Shown here one piece after another: positions 6,457 to 13,625 of a stretch of 13,635 nucleotides of DNA. The first letter of the stretch is position 1. Each line of letters opens with the position of its first letter. Position numbers and translations under genes: made by a program. The DNA lies in the NCBI GenBank assembly GCA_964479695.1, contig CAYZSO010000047.1, forward strand, positions 1-13,635. The letters are read 5' to 3'. A model generated the notes under the pieces. It was given only the letters and a program-made list of their open reading frames with translations, ran no database searches and had not been told where the DNA came from. The stretch comes from JAAYZH01 sp964479695 (GTDB lineage: Bacteria; Bacillota; Clostridia; Saccharofermentanales; Fastidiosipilaceae).

Positions 6457-7164
6457 ATGGATAAACAGTACGAAGATTACTTGATTCGAGAGGCCTTTCT
6501 TGTTTTAGCCGAGGAAGAGTCATTTGAGCAATGTCCTCCACCATTGGAAGAAACGAGCGAAAACATGAAATTTCGCGCAAAGATCAACAAGTTGATTGTA
6601 CGTAAAACAACTTCTTTCTTAGGTCTCGACTTTAGAGAGAAATGGCAACAGACACTTTCTAAGGTTGCTATTATCATTTTTGCTCTATTAATCGTTGGCT
6701 TCTTGAGCACGAATGACATATCTGCTCTAAGGCAATCATTGGTTGACTTTAAAAAGGAGGAATATGGCAAAGGTACAGCTTATAAAACAACACAAAAGGA
6801 TTCAAATTTCCAAGTCGATAATCATTACAAGTTAACCTATATACCAGATAATCTTACGTTAAATAAATATTCATATAATATAGTATTTTCTGATTGGGAA
6901 TTTATTGATGATACAGGGAAGTTTTTAGCAGTCACAATATCTTCCGTAAATACGACGGTGGCAATAGACAATGAAAACGCAGATAAGCAATTTACTGTTG
7001 AAATAATGGGTGAGCAAGCGGACGTTGTGCTAAACGATGAGTACGTTATTGTAATCTGGTTCAGCAATGATGTTTTATATAGGGTGTATGGAAATGTCCC
7101 AGAGAATGAAATCATTAAGGTAGCAAAAAATATTATAATTGTAGAAGAAGGAGTTATTGGATGA
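6457..7164 (+). CDS. Putative membrane anti-sigma factor, DUF4367-like
   Basis: The product has 235 residues: a cytoplasmic N-terminus (1-68), one transmembrane segment at about 70-84 (VAIIIFALLIVGFLS), and an outer domain from about 85. The outer domain contains YKLTYIPDNL and later IWFSNDVLYRVYGNVPENEIIKVAKNI, the pattern of DUF4367-type domains found beside clostridial ECF sigma factors. The cytoplasmic part would bind and silence the sigma factor while the outer part senses the envelope; this role is inferred from topology and position. There is no Cys/His zinc motif of the classic ZAS type (only Cys26). The gene has its own promoter-like box and overlaps the next start by 4 bp (ATGA), so the two are translationally coupled. 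Confidence 0.65.
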   Translation: MDKQYEDYLIREAFLVLAEEESFEQCPPPLEETSENMKFRAKINKLIVRKTTSFLGLDFREKWQQTLSKVAIIIFALLIVGFLSTNDISALRQSLVDFKKEEYGKGTAYKTTQKDSNFQVDNHYKLTYIPDNLTLNKYSYNIVFSDWEFIDDTGKFLAVTISSVNTTVAIDNENADKQFTVEIMGEQADVVLNDEYVIVIWFSNDVLYRVYGNVPENEIIKVAKNIIIVEEGVIG

Positions 7165-7589
7165 AAACAAAATTACCCAAAATTGTAATAGTAGGGCTGA
7201 TCTTTAGTATTTTAAATCTAAATATCCTATATGCTACGGTTGCTGATCCTGTATTATTCGAAACACCTTCAATTAATAGTATTGGAACAGAATACCCCGA
7301 AGCAAACTTATTTTTCTCTCCTCAAGGTCTAGCGGCATGCTATGGCATGCTAACCCTTAAATCTGGATATTCCTGTAGGATGACGTTAAGTTTGCAGAAA
7401 TTCGAAAAGGGAAATTGGCTAACACAAAATTCATGGGAATCTACATTTCAATCCGGAAGAGTCTCATTTACAAAAACAGCGAGTTGTGCAAATGGAATAA
7501 TGTACCGTGTTGTTCTTTATGCTTTGATATATTTTGGGGATGATTTTGTGGAAATTGTTACCACATCCTCGAGTGGAAAGTATATGTAA
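7161..7589 (+). CDS. Small secreted protein, family uncertain
   Basis: The product has 142 residues with a signal peptide of about 25 residues (LIFSILNLNILYA, likely cut after Ala25). The mature part is beta-rich, with three cysteines and alternating polar and hydrophobic strands (SCRMTLSLQKFEKGNW, IMYRVVLYALIYFG). The layout recalls small exported clostridial proteins of the DUF6147 kind, but the resemblance is loose. AAGGAG (7148-7153) precedes ATG 7161 by 7 nt and the start overlaps the anti-sigma stop. Its position suggests a target or partner of the sigma/anti-sigma pair. Confidence 0.6.
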   Translation: MKTKLPKIVIVGLIFSILNLNILYATVADPVLFETPSINSIGTEYPEANLFFSPQGLAACYGMLTLKSGYSCRMTLSLQKFEKGNWLTQNSWESTFQSGRVSFTKTASCANGIMYRVVLYALIYFGDDFVEIVTTSSSGKYM

Positions 7590-7835
7590 CGGTAACCCAA
7601 GGTAAAGAAAGGAGTAGTAAGTCGACAAAAGTAATGCTTTCATGGAACAAGAACTGATGTGTGGAAATTGGAGAGAGGTGATCAATAAGTAATGGCTACG
7701 AATTAATGTGTCTATCCGTTTTCAAACATAGAAAGGAGGAAATTTTGGCTGATGTAAGTGGGAAGATAGCTTTATCGTTTTAAGACGATAAACATTCTCG
7801 TGACGTAGAAATCAAAAAAATGAAGAAAGGGTTAT
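7590..7835 (+). other. AT-rich intergenic stretch with a chain of mini-ORFs
   Basis: No full gene is visible. Short ORFs at 7634-7657, 7657-7692, 7692-7706 and 7706-7783 (7, 11, 4 and 25 codons) are joined by one-base stop-start overlaps (TGATG, TAATG, TAATG). Good ribosome binding sites occur at AGAGAGGTGATC (7672-7683) and AAAGGAGG (7732-7739). An 8-bp perfect hairpin (7771-7778 with 7785-7792) spans the end of the last one; it has no T-run. This may be a decayed gene or a coupled leader. Confidence 0.3.
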
Positions 7836-8069
7836 TTGAAAATAATGAAGCATGCGTTTATCTATATATTAATTTTTCTAGGCTTGTCCCTCCTGTTTAT
7901 TGAGCTCTCTGCAAGTTCGAACAATTACAGTCCTGGGGGAGAAATTGGATCAACCATATTTGCTCTTGCTATTGCAAATGCCTACGCTCTGGGAGTCCTG
8001 ATGAATTCCCGTAAACATGATAAAGGAGAATCTCGTACAGCAGAAGAAGTGGAAAAAGAGGATAAGTAA
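7836..8069 (+). CDS. Small membrane protein with two TM segments, TTG start
   Basis: The product has 77 residues with TM segments at about 7-24 (FIYILIFLGLSLLFIEL) and 38-56 (STIFALAIANAYALGVLM), joined by a short Ser/Asn-rich loop, and a charged tail rich in Glu and Lys. The TTG start at 7836 is preferred because AAGAAAGGG (7823-7831) lies 4 nt upstream; the in-frame ATG at 7845 would leave a 13-nt spacing. No family is recognised. It shares orientation with its neighbours and could be an accessory membrane component, but nothing in the sequence fixes a function. Confidence 0.6.
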   Translation: MKIMKHAFIYILIFLGLSLLFIELSASSNNYSPGGEIGSTIFALAIANAYALGVLMNSRKHDKGESRTAEEVEKEDK

Positions 8070-8076
8070 TCTAAAG

Positions 8077-8085
8077 TGGTATAAT
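8077..8085 (+). promoter_or_regulatory. Possible extended -10 promoter
   Basis: TGGTATAAT is a perfect extended -10 (TGN plus TATAAT) 8 nt past the previous stop. There is no good -35. It could serve the 24-codon ORF and the genes from 8303 onward. Confidence 0.35.
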
Positions 8086-8188
8086 TATGCTGAATAATAA
8101 TCTACGAACCTAATGATTTTGGGCAGAGAATGGGCATGCATTTTTGAGGACTGAATTGGGATGACGATAGTAAGAGAGGAGATGATCA

Positions 8189-8263
8189 ATGGATAAACAT
8201 CTGGCCAGAACTCAATGTGAATTCAAGTGTTTATCAACATGCGAAAGTGAGTTGGAAAATTGA
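8189..8263 (+). CDS. Candidate 24-residue Cys-containing peptide
   Basis: An ATG at 8189 is preceded by AGAGGAG (8175-8181) at 7-nt spacing, the best ribosome binding site in this intergenic stretch. The peptide has 24 residues, is charged, and carries cysteines at 10, 14 and 18 (QCEFKCLSTCE), a C-x3-C-x3-C pattern that would line one helix face. It has no hydrophobic leader. Nothing proves it is translated; it could be a regulatory leader peptide for the gene at 8303 or a chance ORF. A 13-codon ORF at 8113-8154 and an 11-codon ORF at 8161-8196 lie just upstream. Confidence 0.3.
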   Translation: MDKHLARTQCEFKCLSTCESELEN

Positions 8264-8302
8264 AAAGTCATCACATGTGCTTGTGATGGGAAAGGAGCAA
8301 AC

Positions 8303-9097
8303 ATGTTTGGGTACAGGAAAAGTATGAAAAGTGTTTTTGCATACATACTTTGCTTAGCCATTGTTTTTAGCTATGCCCAAGATGTAGCAGCCCGTTTCGA
8401 AGCCCCAGTATTGGGTGAAACAAAAACGACAAACAGTACGGAGGCCGAACAGGCCGCCGAATTATTCATTACGGAAGCCTTATCAGTTCATAGCCCTTTG
8501 AATGAAAGTGCTTATGAATCGATTGAGGACCCATCGTTGAAACAAATATTGGTAGAACGTGCAAATCAAGTAAAGTTAAACAGAGAACTAGCAGGATACA
8601 AAAAGGTTGTCGCAGAGATCTCACTCACGAAAATCACCGAAGAGCAAGAAGGCAACACGTACTATTATAGTTTCGAGTCCTTCGAGCATGTCGATTTCTT
8701 GCCTGTCCACACAGGGGCAAGTATCGTCTGCCGCTATGTGCTTGTCGTTGAAGGAGAAGGCTCCTCGTGGCAAGTTACCGCTGCCTATGCCAAAGATAGT
8801 TATTTTTATCAGTTTTTAGCCGATAAATTTGAGGACTGGCAAATGTTATTCCTCGAAACGTCAGACTGTAAAGCAACAGAGCAACAATTAGGTGCCCCAA
8901 TCTCAGATCTTAAGGCTGAAGAAATTGTAGAAATAGCCAAGGAAGCCGAAGAGAATATGCGGAATCAGTACAATACAGTTTTTACGATTCCGAAAGAAGA
9001 ATTTCAAAGAGAGGAGGTAGGTGCCCAATCGCTCCCTATTGATCGCTCTGCCATGCGAAGACATCAAAGAGCCTGGCCCTACCAGACAAACGAATAA
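8303..9097 (+). CDS. Secreted protein resembling the N-terminal half of amidase_6 proteins, catalytic domain absent
   Basis: The product has 264 residues with a signal peptide (about 1-30, SVFAYILCLAIVFSYAQDVAA). The body alternates helix and strand and ends with LPIDRSAMRRHQRAWPYQTN. In clostridial secreted proteins with a putative amidase domain (PF12671), a similar signal-bearing N-terminal region leads into an (Y)-D/N-R-x-x-A-x-x-Y-x-x-x-W segment and then a DCTNFVSQ active site. Here the protein stops just at that entry segment and no DCTNF-like sequence follows in any frame before the next gene. It is therefore either a truncated enzyme or a non-catalytic derivative; the relationship is inferred from pattern. 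AAAGGAG at 8291-8297 supports ATG 8303. It sits 44 nt before the ABC permease genes in the same direction. Confidence 0.6.
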   Translation: MFGYRKSMKSVFAYILCLAIVFSYAQDVAARFEAPVLGETKTTNSTEAEQAAELFITEALSVHSPLNESAYESIEDPSLKQILVERANQVKLNRELAGYKKVVAEISLTKITEEQEGNTYYYSFESFEHVDFLPVHTGASIVCRYVLVVEGEGSSWQVTAAYAKDSYFYQFLADKFEDWQMLFLETSDCKATEQQLGAPISDLKAEEIVEIAKEAEENMRNQYNTVFTIPKEEFQREEVGAQSLPIDRSAMRRHQRAWPYQTNE

Positions 9098-9141
9098 GTA
9101 AACAACACCTAAATTCCTATCAACAGAACGGAGGCTACTAC

Positions 9142-11328
9142 ATGAATTGGGTTTCCTTGCGTTTTTTCAAACGCCATTTTCTTAGAAGTTTGCTTCTCAT
9201 TCTTATCTTGGCAATACTCCTCTCACTGGCGGCGTTCGGCTTTGGCCAACAGGGAATCATAGAAGGTCAAGTCCAGGCAATTTCCGATACCTATTATACA
9301 ACCGTAAAAATTGATGATCGAAGTCTCGCAAGTCGAGCACCCATTGCCGAAGATTTCGATTTTGCAGATAATCGGCCTGACTTAGTTTACCAAGCAGAAT
9401 TGGAGGAAAAACTTCGGGACTTTCATGAGAACTCAGCCGATGTGAAAATCTATGATACACGGAAAGCGGCAACAGCTATTTTACCCTCGCATTTTTTAGT
9501 ATATGAAAATGCAGGGGAGTTAAAAATTCCTGTGACGAGTGAGGACGACCGTAGTGGAGGCTATACCAATGATGTTAGCCTAGGGCAAGTAGTAGGCCAA
9601 TGTGTTTACATCGAGTATATCGAACCGTTTATCCAGAGACGGAATGAGGTGACGATGGAGCCGGAAATCGACACCACGCTTCTCTATGACGTGTACTTCC
9701 TCCTTGACCATGTGCATTCCGAGATCGAACCCGTCGCAGGTCAAACGAAGTATCTGAAGTTGCGCTTGTCCGTACTTACGGAGACGGGAGAGATGCCATT
9801 TAGCCAAGGACACGACTATCGCATGGTACTAGACGGGGCTTATCTTCAGTATAGCTCTGGCGAAGAAGCAGAGGGATGGGATTTGAAATACACGATTTCC
9901 CCCCAGTTGGATTCAATGCCGCAGTTTTTCCTCTATGGCGTGCTCCTTGGCGCAGGCGAAGAGTTTGGACCCGCCTCGCGATATCTCGAGGCTAAGCAAC
10001 TGGATGATTCTGAAGCACAGCTCTATTGGATAGAAAACTATGCTCGGAAACCTTTGCCTACCGGCTTTTTAGATACGCTCGAAACTGATTTTGATAAGGC
10101 AATGATCACAAGGGCAAATCGATTACCTTCGGTATATTATCCGATTTGGGATTTGTCAGATGAACTGGACAATCAAGAATTGGCTGCGAGGGAAGCCGAT
10201 TTTGCGCTCATGCAATCATACGCTACTTTAGCTGAGCGAGCCTTCCCAGTGATAGAGACAGCTGATCCAAACTTACTCTACGAGTGGAATGATCAACTGA
10301 TTTTTCTGCGAAATCCAGACGCCAGCAGGGAATTCCTGCTAAATACTGATGAACCTGTGTGCTACGTCTCTTCTCTTATAGCGAATAGGTATGGACTTTC
10401 GATTGGCGATCGCTTGGAAATGGGGCTTGTCAATTCTCCTTCTGTTATTGAACATAGAACAGTGGACTCATTAGACAAACCACATCCTAATGCAAATTTA
10501 GATTACATACCTATAACCAGACAATTAAGGACTGAGCCATTTTCAACATTAGAACCTTACTTAACTACAGAAGTCCAATCTTTACCGATAGCTGGTATTT
10601 ACGATTACTCTCCCGAGTTGCTGAAACCTAAGCCGAATACGGAGTACTTAACCTTTAGGTGGTTTGATGAAGACATTCAGCTGAACAACACAATCATCAT
10701 CCAAGATCCCGATAGGGGAATTGCTTCATCCAACATAGTGACGCCACTTCGTAATGAAGAGATTCCTTATTCGAAATTCACTTACTCAGAAAACGCAATT
10801 GCAATGATTTCTGTGCGATTGAAGAACGGTCAGCAACACATCGACAATTATCGACAAGAAATGAGAGAGGCGGGCTTAGAAGAATACATCATTGAGATCA
10901 ATGATCACGGTTTCCTGGAAGTAGAGAAGACGCTCCTGGCAGCGCAAGCGGATGTCAATCGCCAAACGCTCATAACGACGGCTGCTTCTGTCTTGTTTCT
11001 CGTTCTCTATTTCATCATGCTGATTCGCTTTACGCTTCCGGATGTTCGCAGAATGTACGTTCTGGGCGCAGATAGGAAAAATCGGTTCCGCACGGTCTTT
11101 TCTTTGAGTGCTCAGTACTGGCTGGTCGCAAGCCTTTTGGCGATCCTCGCGAGTGTGGTGTTGGGCGGCTTTGGCCAAAGAAACCTCGAACTCCAGGCGA
11201 ATCTAGCGGTGACAGAGAAGCTCTCCCTCACGAGCCTTGTCACACCAGTCTTGCTCCTCTCAGGCCTTGTGCTTCTTATGACGATCCTCGTTGTAGCGCT
11301 ACTCGTAAGAAAGGCGGAAGATCGATGA
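9142..11328 (+). CDS. ABC transporter permease, FtsX/MacB-like, with large outer domain
   Basis: The product has 728 residues. One TM segment lies near the N-terminus (about 16-36, SLLLILILAILLSLAAFGFG), followed by an extracytoplasmic region of about 570 residues and three TM segments near 611-632, 654-680 and 699-723. This 1+3 arrangement is that of FtsX/MacB-type (type VII ABC) permeases, which use ATP to transmit force or move envelope substrates rather than import solutes. The outer domain is far larger than the MacB average and I do not recognise its fold. GGAGG (9130-9134) precedes ATG 9142. The stop overlaps the second permease by 4 bp, so the pair is coupled. An exact 14-mer lies in the third TM (GGFGQ) and a near copy at residues 31-36. 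Confidence 0.85.
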   Translation: MNWVSLRFFKRHFLRSLLLILILAILLSLAAFGFGQQGIIEGQVQAISDTYYTTVKIDDRSLASRAPIAEDFDFADNRPDLVYQAELEEKLRDFHENSADVKIYDTRKAATAILPSHFLVYENAGELKIPVTSEDDRSGGYTNDVSLGQVVGQCVYIEYIEPFIQRRNEVTMEPEIDTTLLYDVYFLLDHVHSEIEPVAGQTKYLKLRLSVLTETGEMPFSQGHDYRMVLDGAYLQYSSGEEAEGWDLKYTISPQLDSMPQFFLYGVLLGAGEEFGPASRYLEAKQLDDSEAQLYWIENYARKPLPTGFLDTLETDFDKAMITRANRLPSVYYPIWDLSDELDNQELAAREADFALMQSYATLAERAFPVIETADPNLLYEWNDQLIFLRNPDASREFLLNTDEPVCYVSSLIANRYGLSIGDRLEMGLVNSPSVIEHRTVDSLDKPHPNANLDYIPITRQLRTEPFSTLEPYLTTEVQSLPIAGIYDYSPELLKPKPNTEYLTFRWFDEDIQLNNTIIIQDPDRGIASSNIVTPLRNEEIPYSKFTYSENAIAMISVRLKNGQQHIDNYRQEMREAGLEEYIIEINDHGFLEVEKTLLAAQADVNRQTLITTAASVLFLVLYFIMLIRFTLPDVRRMYVLGADRKNRFRTVFSLSAQYWLVASLLAILASVVLGGFGQRNLELQANLAVTEKLSLTSLVTPVLLLSGLVLLMTILVVALLVRKAEDR
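11163..11176 (+). repeat. Iterated 14-mer GGGCGGCTTTGGCC, exact copy 4
   Basis: It is read as LGGFGQ in the first permease. Its flank extends the palindrome to CTTTGGCCAAAG, as in the copy at 3912. Confidence 0.7.
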
Positions 11329-12602
11329 CCTATAAAATGGTGCTGAGTCAAATTGGGCTAGGACTTCGCCAAGTTCTGCTGATACTTGTCACGCTCACGT
11401 TGCTGTTCTCTGTTCTGGGGTACTCGCTGCATCGGCTACCACTCTTAGATCAGAATATTGACGAGATGATTCAAAAGGTCAGGGTCGAAGGATTCCTCAA
11501 GCCAAATGTGGGTGTTCCCTACCTCAATTGGTCGTCTGTATGGCTCGTCAAAGAGGGGAACCTTGCGCCATGGGTCGATCAGGTGCAAGTAGCGGGTCAC
11601 TTGAGCGTGGATCCCCGCAGCATTCTCGTTGATGGCGACTTGATCGAGCTGCCGGCCAATCTCTTCGATGATTCCCGATTCGTTGGGCTGAACACACTTG
11701 AAGCAGAGACTAGCTTGACAGGTCCAATGGCTCCGGAAATCACTTGGTATGAAGGCTACTCCGCCGAGATTTTCACGACCGACCACTTGCGCTCTGCTCT
11801 TGTTCCACAGGGTTTCGCAGATCAGCTGGAGGAGGCACTTCGGGCGGCTTCAGAGGAAGGTACAACCTCCCTCTCCGTCGAGGATTGGGCCAAAGCCCCC
11901 CACTTCACCTTATCCCTCTATTCACCTTACCAAGGACAAGCCATTGTGGACCAAGTCATGATGTCAGTAGAGCTACAGATCGTCGGCACCTATGACAACC
12001 AAACCGGTCCCATCTACGGCTCTTGGCAAGGTCTAGTGAATCAATACACGGAAACCTATGAAACTTTCTTCCGTTGGAACGATAGCTTGCGTTTCGTGAT
12101 TCGGGACAACACACAAATCGAAGCATTGCGTGAAGCCGCCAGAACCTACTTTTCCCCAGACTCACAGTATGAAACCAATGACACCGAAATGATCATTCTG
12201 GATTCAGATTACCAAGAGCAATTGAGAAATCTGGAGAATACGCGAAGTTATCTGCAGAAACTTGTACCCATTCTTGTTATAAGCAGCTTAGCTCTGTCTC
12301 TCGTGATTAGTTCGCTGCTTCACTTGACAAGACGCCGCTATCTGGTTCTCATGCGGACTTTGGGCAGCAGTAACAGCAGGATTATTCTTCTCGATCTTCT
12401 GGAAGCCTTTCTGTACCTAACCGTATCCTATGCACTAGCCTTACTCATACTTGTTATGGCAGGCATCCGCATAAATCCCCAAAGCCTAGTGCAAACCGCT
12501 TCGCTGGGGGTGACGTACCTCATTGGAAATTTCATCTCTCTGTGGAACGTCATGAGAAAGAATCTGTTATTAGAAGCCAAAAAACAAATGGATGAGGAGT
12601 GA
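11325..12602 (+). CDS. ABC transporter permease, FtsX/MacB-like, second subunit
   Basis: The product has 425 residues with a TM segment at about 17-35 (VLLILVTLTLLFSVLGYSL), an extracytoplasmic domain of about 270 residues, and three C-terminal TM segments at about 313-333, 355-381 and 388-410. The LMRTLGSSNSRIILLDLLEAF stretch (about 344-364) between TM2 and TM3 is the typical FtsX-like cytoplasmic coupling region. It would form a heterodimer with the 728-residue permease and use the ATPase encoded 6 nt downstream. The start at 11325 overlaps the preceding stop (ATGA) and has only a weak ribosome binding site, consistent with coupled translation. A 13/14 copy of the iterated motif lies at 11888-11901 (DWAKAP). 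Confidence 0.85.
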   Translation: MTYKMVLSQIGLGLRQVLLILVTLTLLFSVLGYSLHRLPLLDQNIDEMIQKVRVEGFLKPNVGVPYLNWSSVWLVKEGNLAPWVDQVQVAGHLSVDPRSILVDGDLIELPANLFDDSRFVGLNTLEAETSLTGPMAPEITWYEGYSAEIFTTDHLRSALVPQGFADQLEEALRAASEEGTTSLSVEDWAKAPHFTLSLYSPYQGQAIVDQVMMSVELQIVGTYDNQTGPIYGSWQGLVNQYTETYETFFRWNDSLRFVIRDNTQIEALREAARTYFSPDSQYETNDTEMIILDSDYQEQLRNLENTRSYLQKLVPILVISSLALSLVISSLLHLTRRRYLVLMRTLGSSNSRIILLDLLEAFLYLTVSYALALLILVMAGIRINPQSLVQTASLGVTYLIGNFISLWNVMRKNLLLEAKKQMDEE

Positions 12603-12608
12603 AAACGT

Positions 12609-13253
12609 ATGCAAGTTTTAGAAGCCAAGAACATCTTTTATACCTATAAGAACAAGCAACTGTCGGTTGATGCCTTGAAAGATTTCTCCTACCAATTCGA
12701 GCAAGGCAAATTGTATGCGCTCTTCGGTGCCTCCGGTAGCGGTAAGTCGACCCTTCTCAACTTATTGGGTGGCTTAGATAACCCCACGAAAGGCGAGGTG
12801 CTTTTCCAAGGGAAACCTTTGCGGCAGATGGACAAGACGCAGTACAGACGTGAGCAGGCAAGTTTCGTGTACCAGAATTTCAATCTTTTCCCCGCACTTA
12901 CCTGCCTCGAGAATGTGCAGTACGTCTTGTGGCTTCAAGGGGTTCCGAAGAATCAGGCGATTCTGAAGGCCAAAGCCGCCCTCAACTCCGTTCACCTCGA
13001 CGCCTCATACTATGGCCGCCTGCCCCGCCAGATCTCAGGGGGAGAGCAGCAGCGGGTGGCTTTGGCCAGATCACTGGTGAGCGGAGCCGAACTCATCCTC
13101 GCTGACGAACCTACCGGCAACCTCGACCAGGCGAACAGCGAAGTGGTCTTGGAACTCCTCCGTTCCCTTGTCGATCGTGAGAAGGTCACGGTCATCGTCG
13201 CCTCCCACGACCAAAACATCAAAAACTACGCCGACGAAATCATCGAACTGTGA
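12609..13253 (+). CDS. ABC transporter ATPase, LolD/MacB-like
   Basis: The product has 214 residues and a complete nucleotide-binding domain: Walker A GASGSGKST (40-48), Q-loop Gln89 in YQNFNLFPALT, signature ISGGEQQ (142-148), Walker B LILADE (162-167), D-loop NLD (171-173) and switch His200 in VASHD. The size and the LFPALTCLENV and DEPTGNLD stretches are typical of the LolD/MacB/FtsE-like group, matching the two FtsX-like permeases just upstream. It powers that transporter on the cytoplasmic side. GAGGAG (12594-12599) precedes ATG 12609. An exact 14-mer lies at 12968-12981 and a 13/14 copy at 13054-13067, the latter within the family-conserved RVALAR codons. Confidence 0.95.
   Translation: MQVLEAKNIFYTYKNKQLSVDALKDFSYQFEQGKLYALFGASGSGKSTLLNLLGGLDNPTKGEVLFQGKPLRQMDKTQYRREQASFVYQNFNLFPALTCLENVQYVLWLQGVPKNQAILKAKAALNSVHLDASYYGRLPRQISGGEQQRVALARSLVSGAELILADEPTGNLDQANSEVVLELLRSLVDREKVTVIVASHDQNIKNYADEIIEL
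12968..12981 (-). repeat. Iterated 14-mer GGGCGGCTTTGGCC, exact copy 5
   Basis: On the + strand it is GGCCAAAGCCGCCC, read as KAKAAL (residues 120-125) in the ATPase, a poorly conserved part of this family. Confidence 0.7.
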
Positions 13254-13348
13254 GGTGGACTTGACGCAAAAATTTTTATATTGTTAAGGCGTGACTTATT
13301 GCCATTGAATAATAAGCGAAACAAAATTTCATAATAGGAGGATGTTCA

Positions 13349-13474
13349 ATGAGTGAGATAAAGCAAAAGAAGAGTAAAGTATGGTTCTATGTTCTGATGC
13401 TTCTGCTGGGTCTGGTAATCGGATTCGTATCCGCAGAAATTATGCGCAGGGTGGGCATCCACCCATTCTTCTGA
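13349..13474 (+). CDS. 41-residue single-TM peptide downstream of the ABC operon
   Basis: A perfect AGGAGG (13336-13341) lies 7 nt before ATG 13349. The 41-residue product has a basic N-terminus (SEIKQKKSK), one strong hydrophobic segment at about 11-29 (VWFYVLMLLLGLVIGFVSA) and a basic end (MRRVGIHPFF). This is the layout of a genuine small membrane protein with its N-terminus inside. It lies 95 nt after the ATPase. It could be an accessory peptide of the transporter or an independent small membrane protein; no family is recognised. Confidence 0.65.
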   Translation: MSEIKQKKSKVWFYVLMLLLGLVIGFVSAEIMRRVGIHPFF

Positions 13475-13513
13475 CCTGCGAATGGCCGGTGGTTGGCCTG
13501 CGAAAATTGAGAA

Positions 13514-13552
13514 GGTTCGCTTGCTGAAGCTTCAATCCTTCAACAGCGAACC
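13514..13552 (+). other. Imperfect hairpin after the small membrane peptide
   Basis: GGTTCGC (13514-13520) pairs with GCGAACC (13546-13552), with further partial pairing inside (CTGAAG with CTTCAA). The bases after it are not T-rich, so termination is uncertain. Confidence 0.35.
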
Positions 13553-13583
13553 GATTCCCTGCTAAGTTCCATAATTCGTAACC

Positions 13584-13625
13584 CCAATTCCCGGAAATTT
13601 AGTAGTCTACGCTCCGAATTGGAGG
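13584..13625 (+). promoter_or_regulatory. Inverted repeat beside a ribosome binding site of a gene beyond the right edge
   Basis: GGAGG at 13621-13625 looks like the ribosome binding site of a gene starting past the window. CCAATTC (13584-13590) is complementary to GAATTGG (13616-13622), which overlaps that site, so the pairing could mask it. Otherwise I see nothing in 13475-13635. Confidence 0.25.

Noticed and set aside
7820..7903. A 27-codon ORF starting at ATG 7820
   Set aside because: It has no ribosome binding site at a proper distance and overlaps the better supported two-TM gene in another frame.
13054..13067. Counting the ATPase copy at RVALAR as strong independent evidence for the iterated motif
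   Set aside because: The protein sequence here is conserved in nearly all ABC ATPases after the signature, so the match is partly forced by the codons. It is listed only as a near copy.
13260..13282. A promoter with TTGACG as -35 before the 41-residue ORF
   Set aside because: No acceptable -10 lies at 16-18 bp; TTAAGG is the best candidate and is poor.
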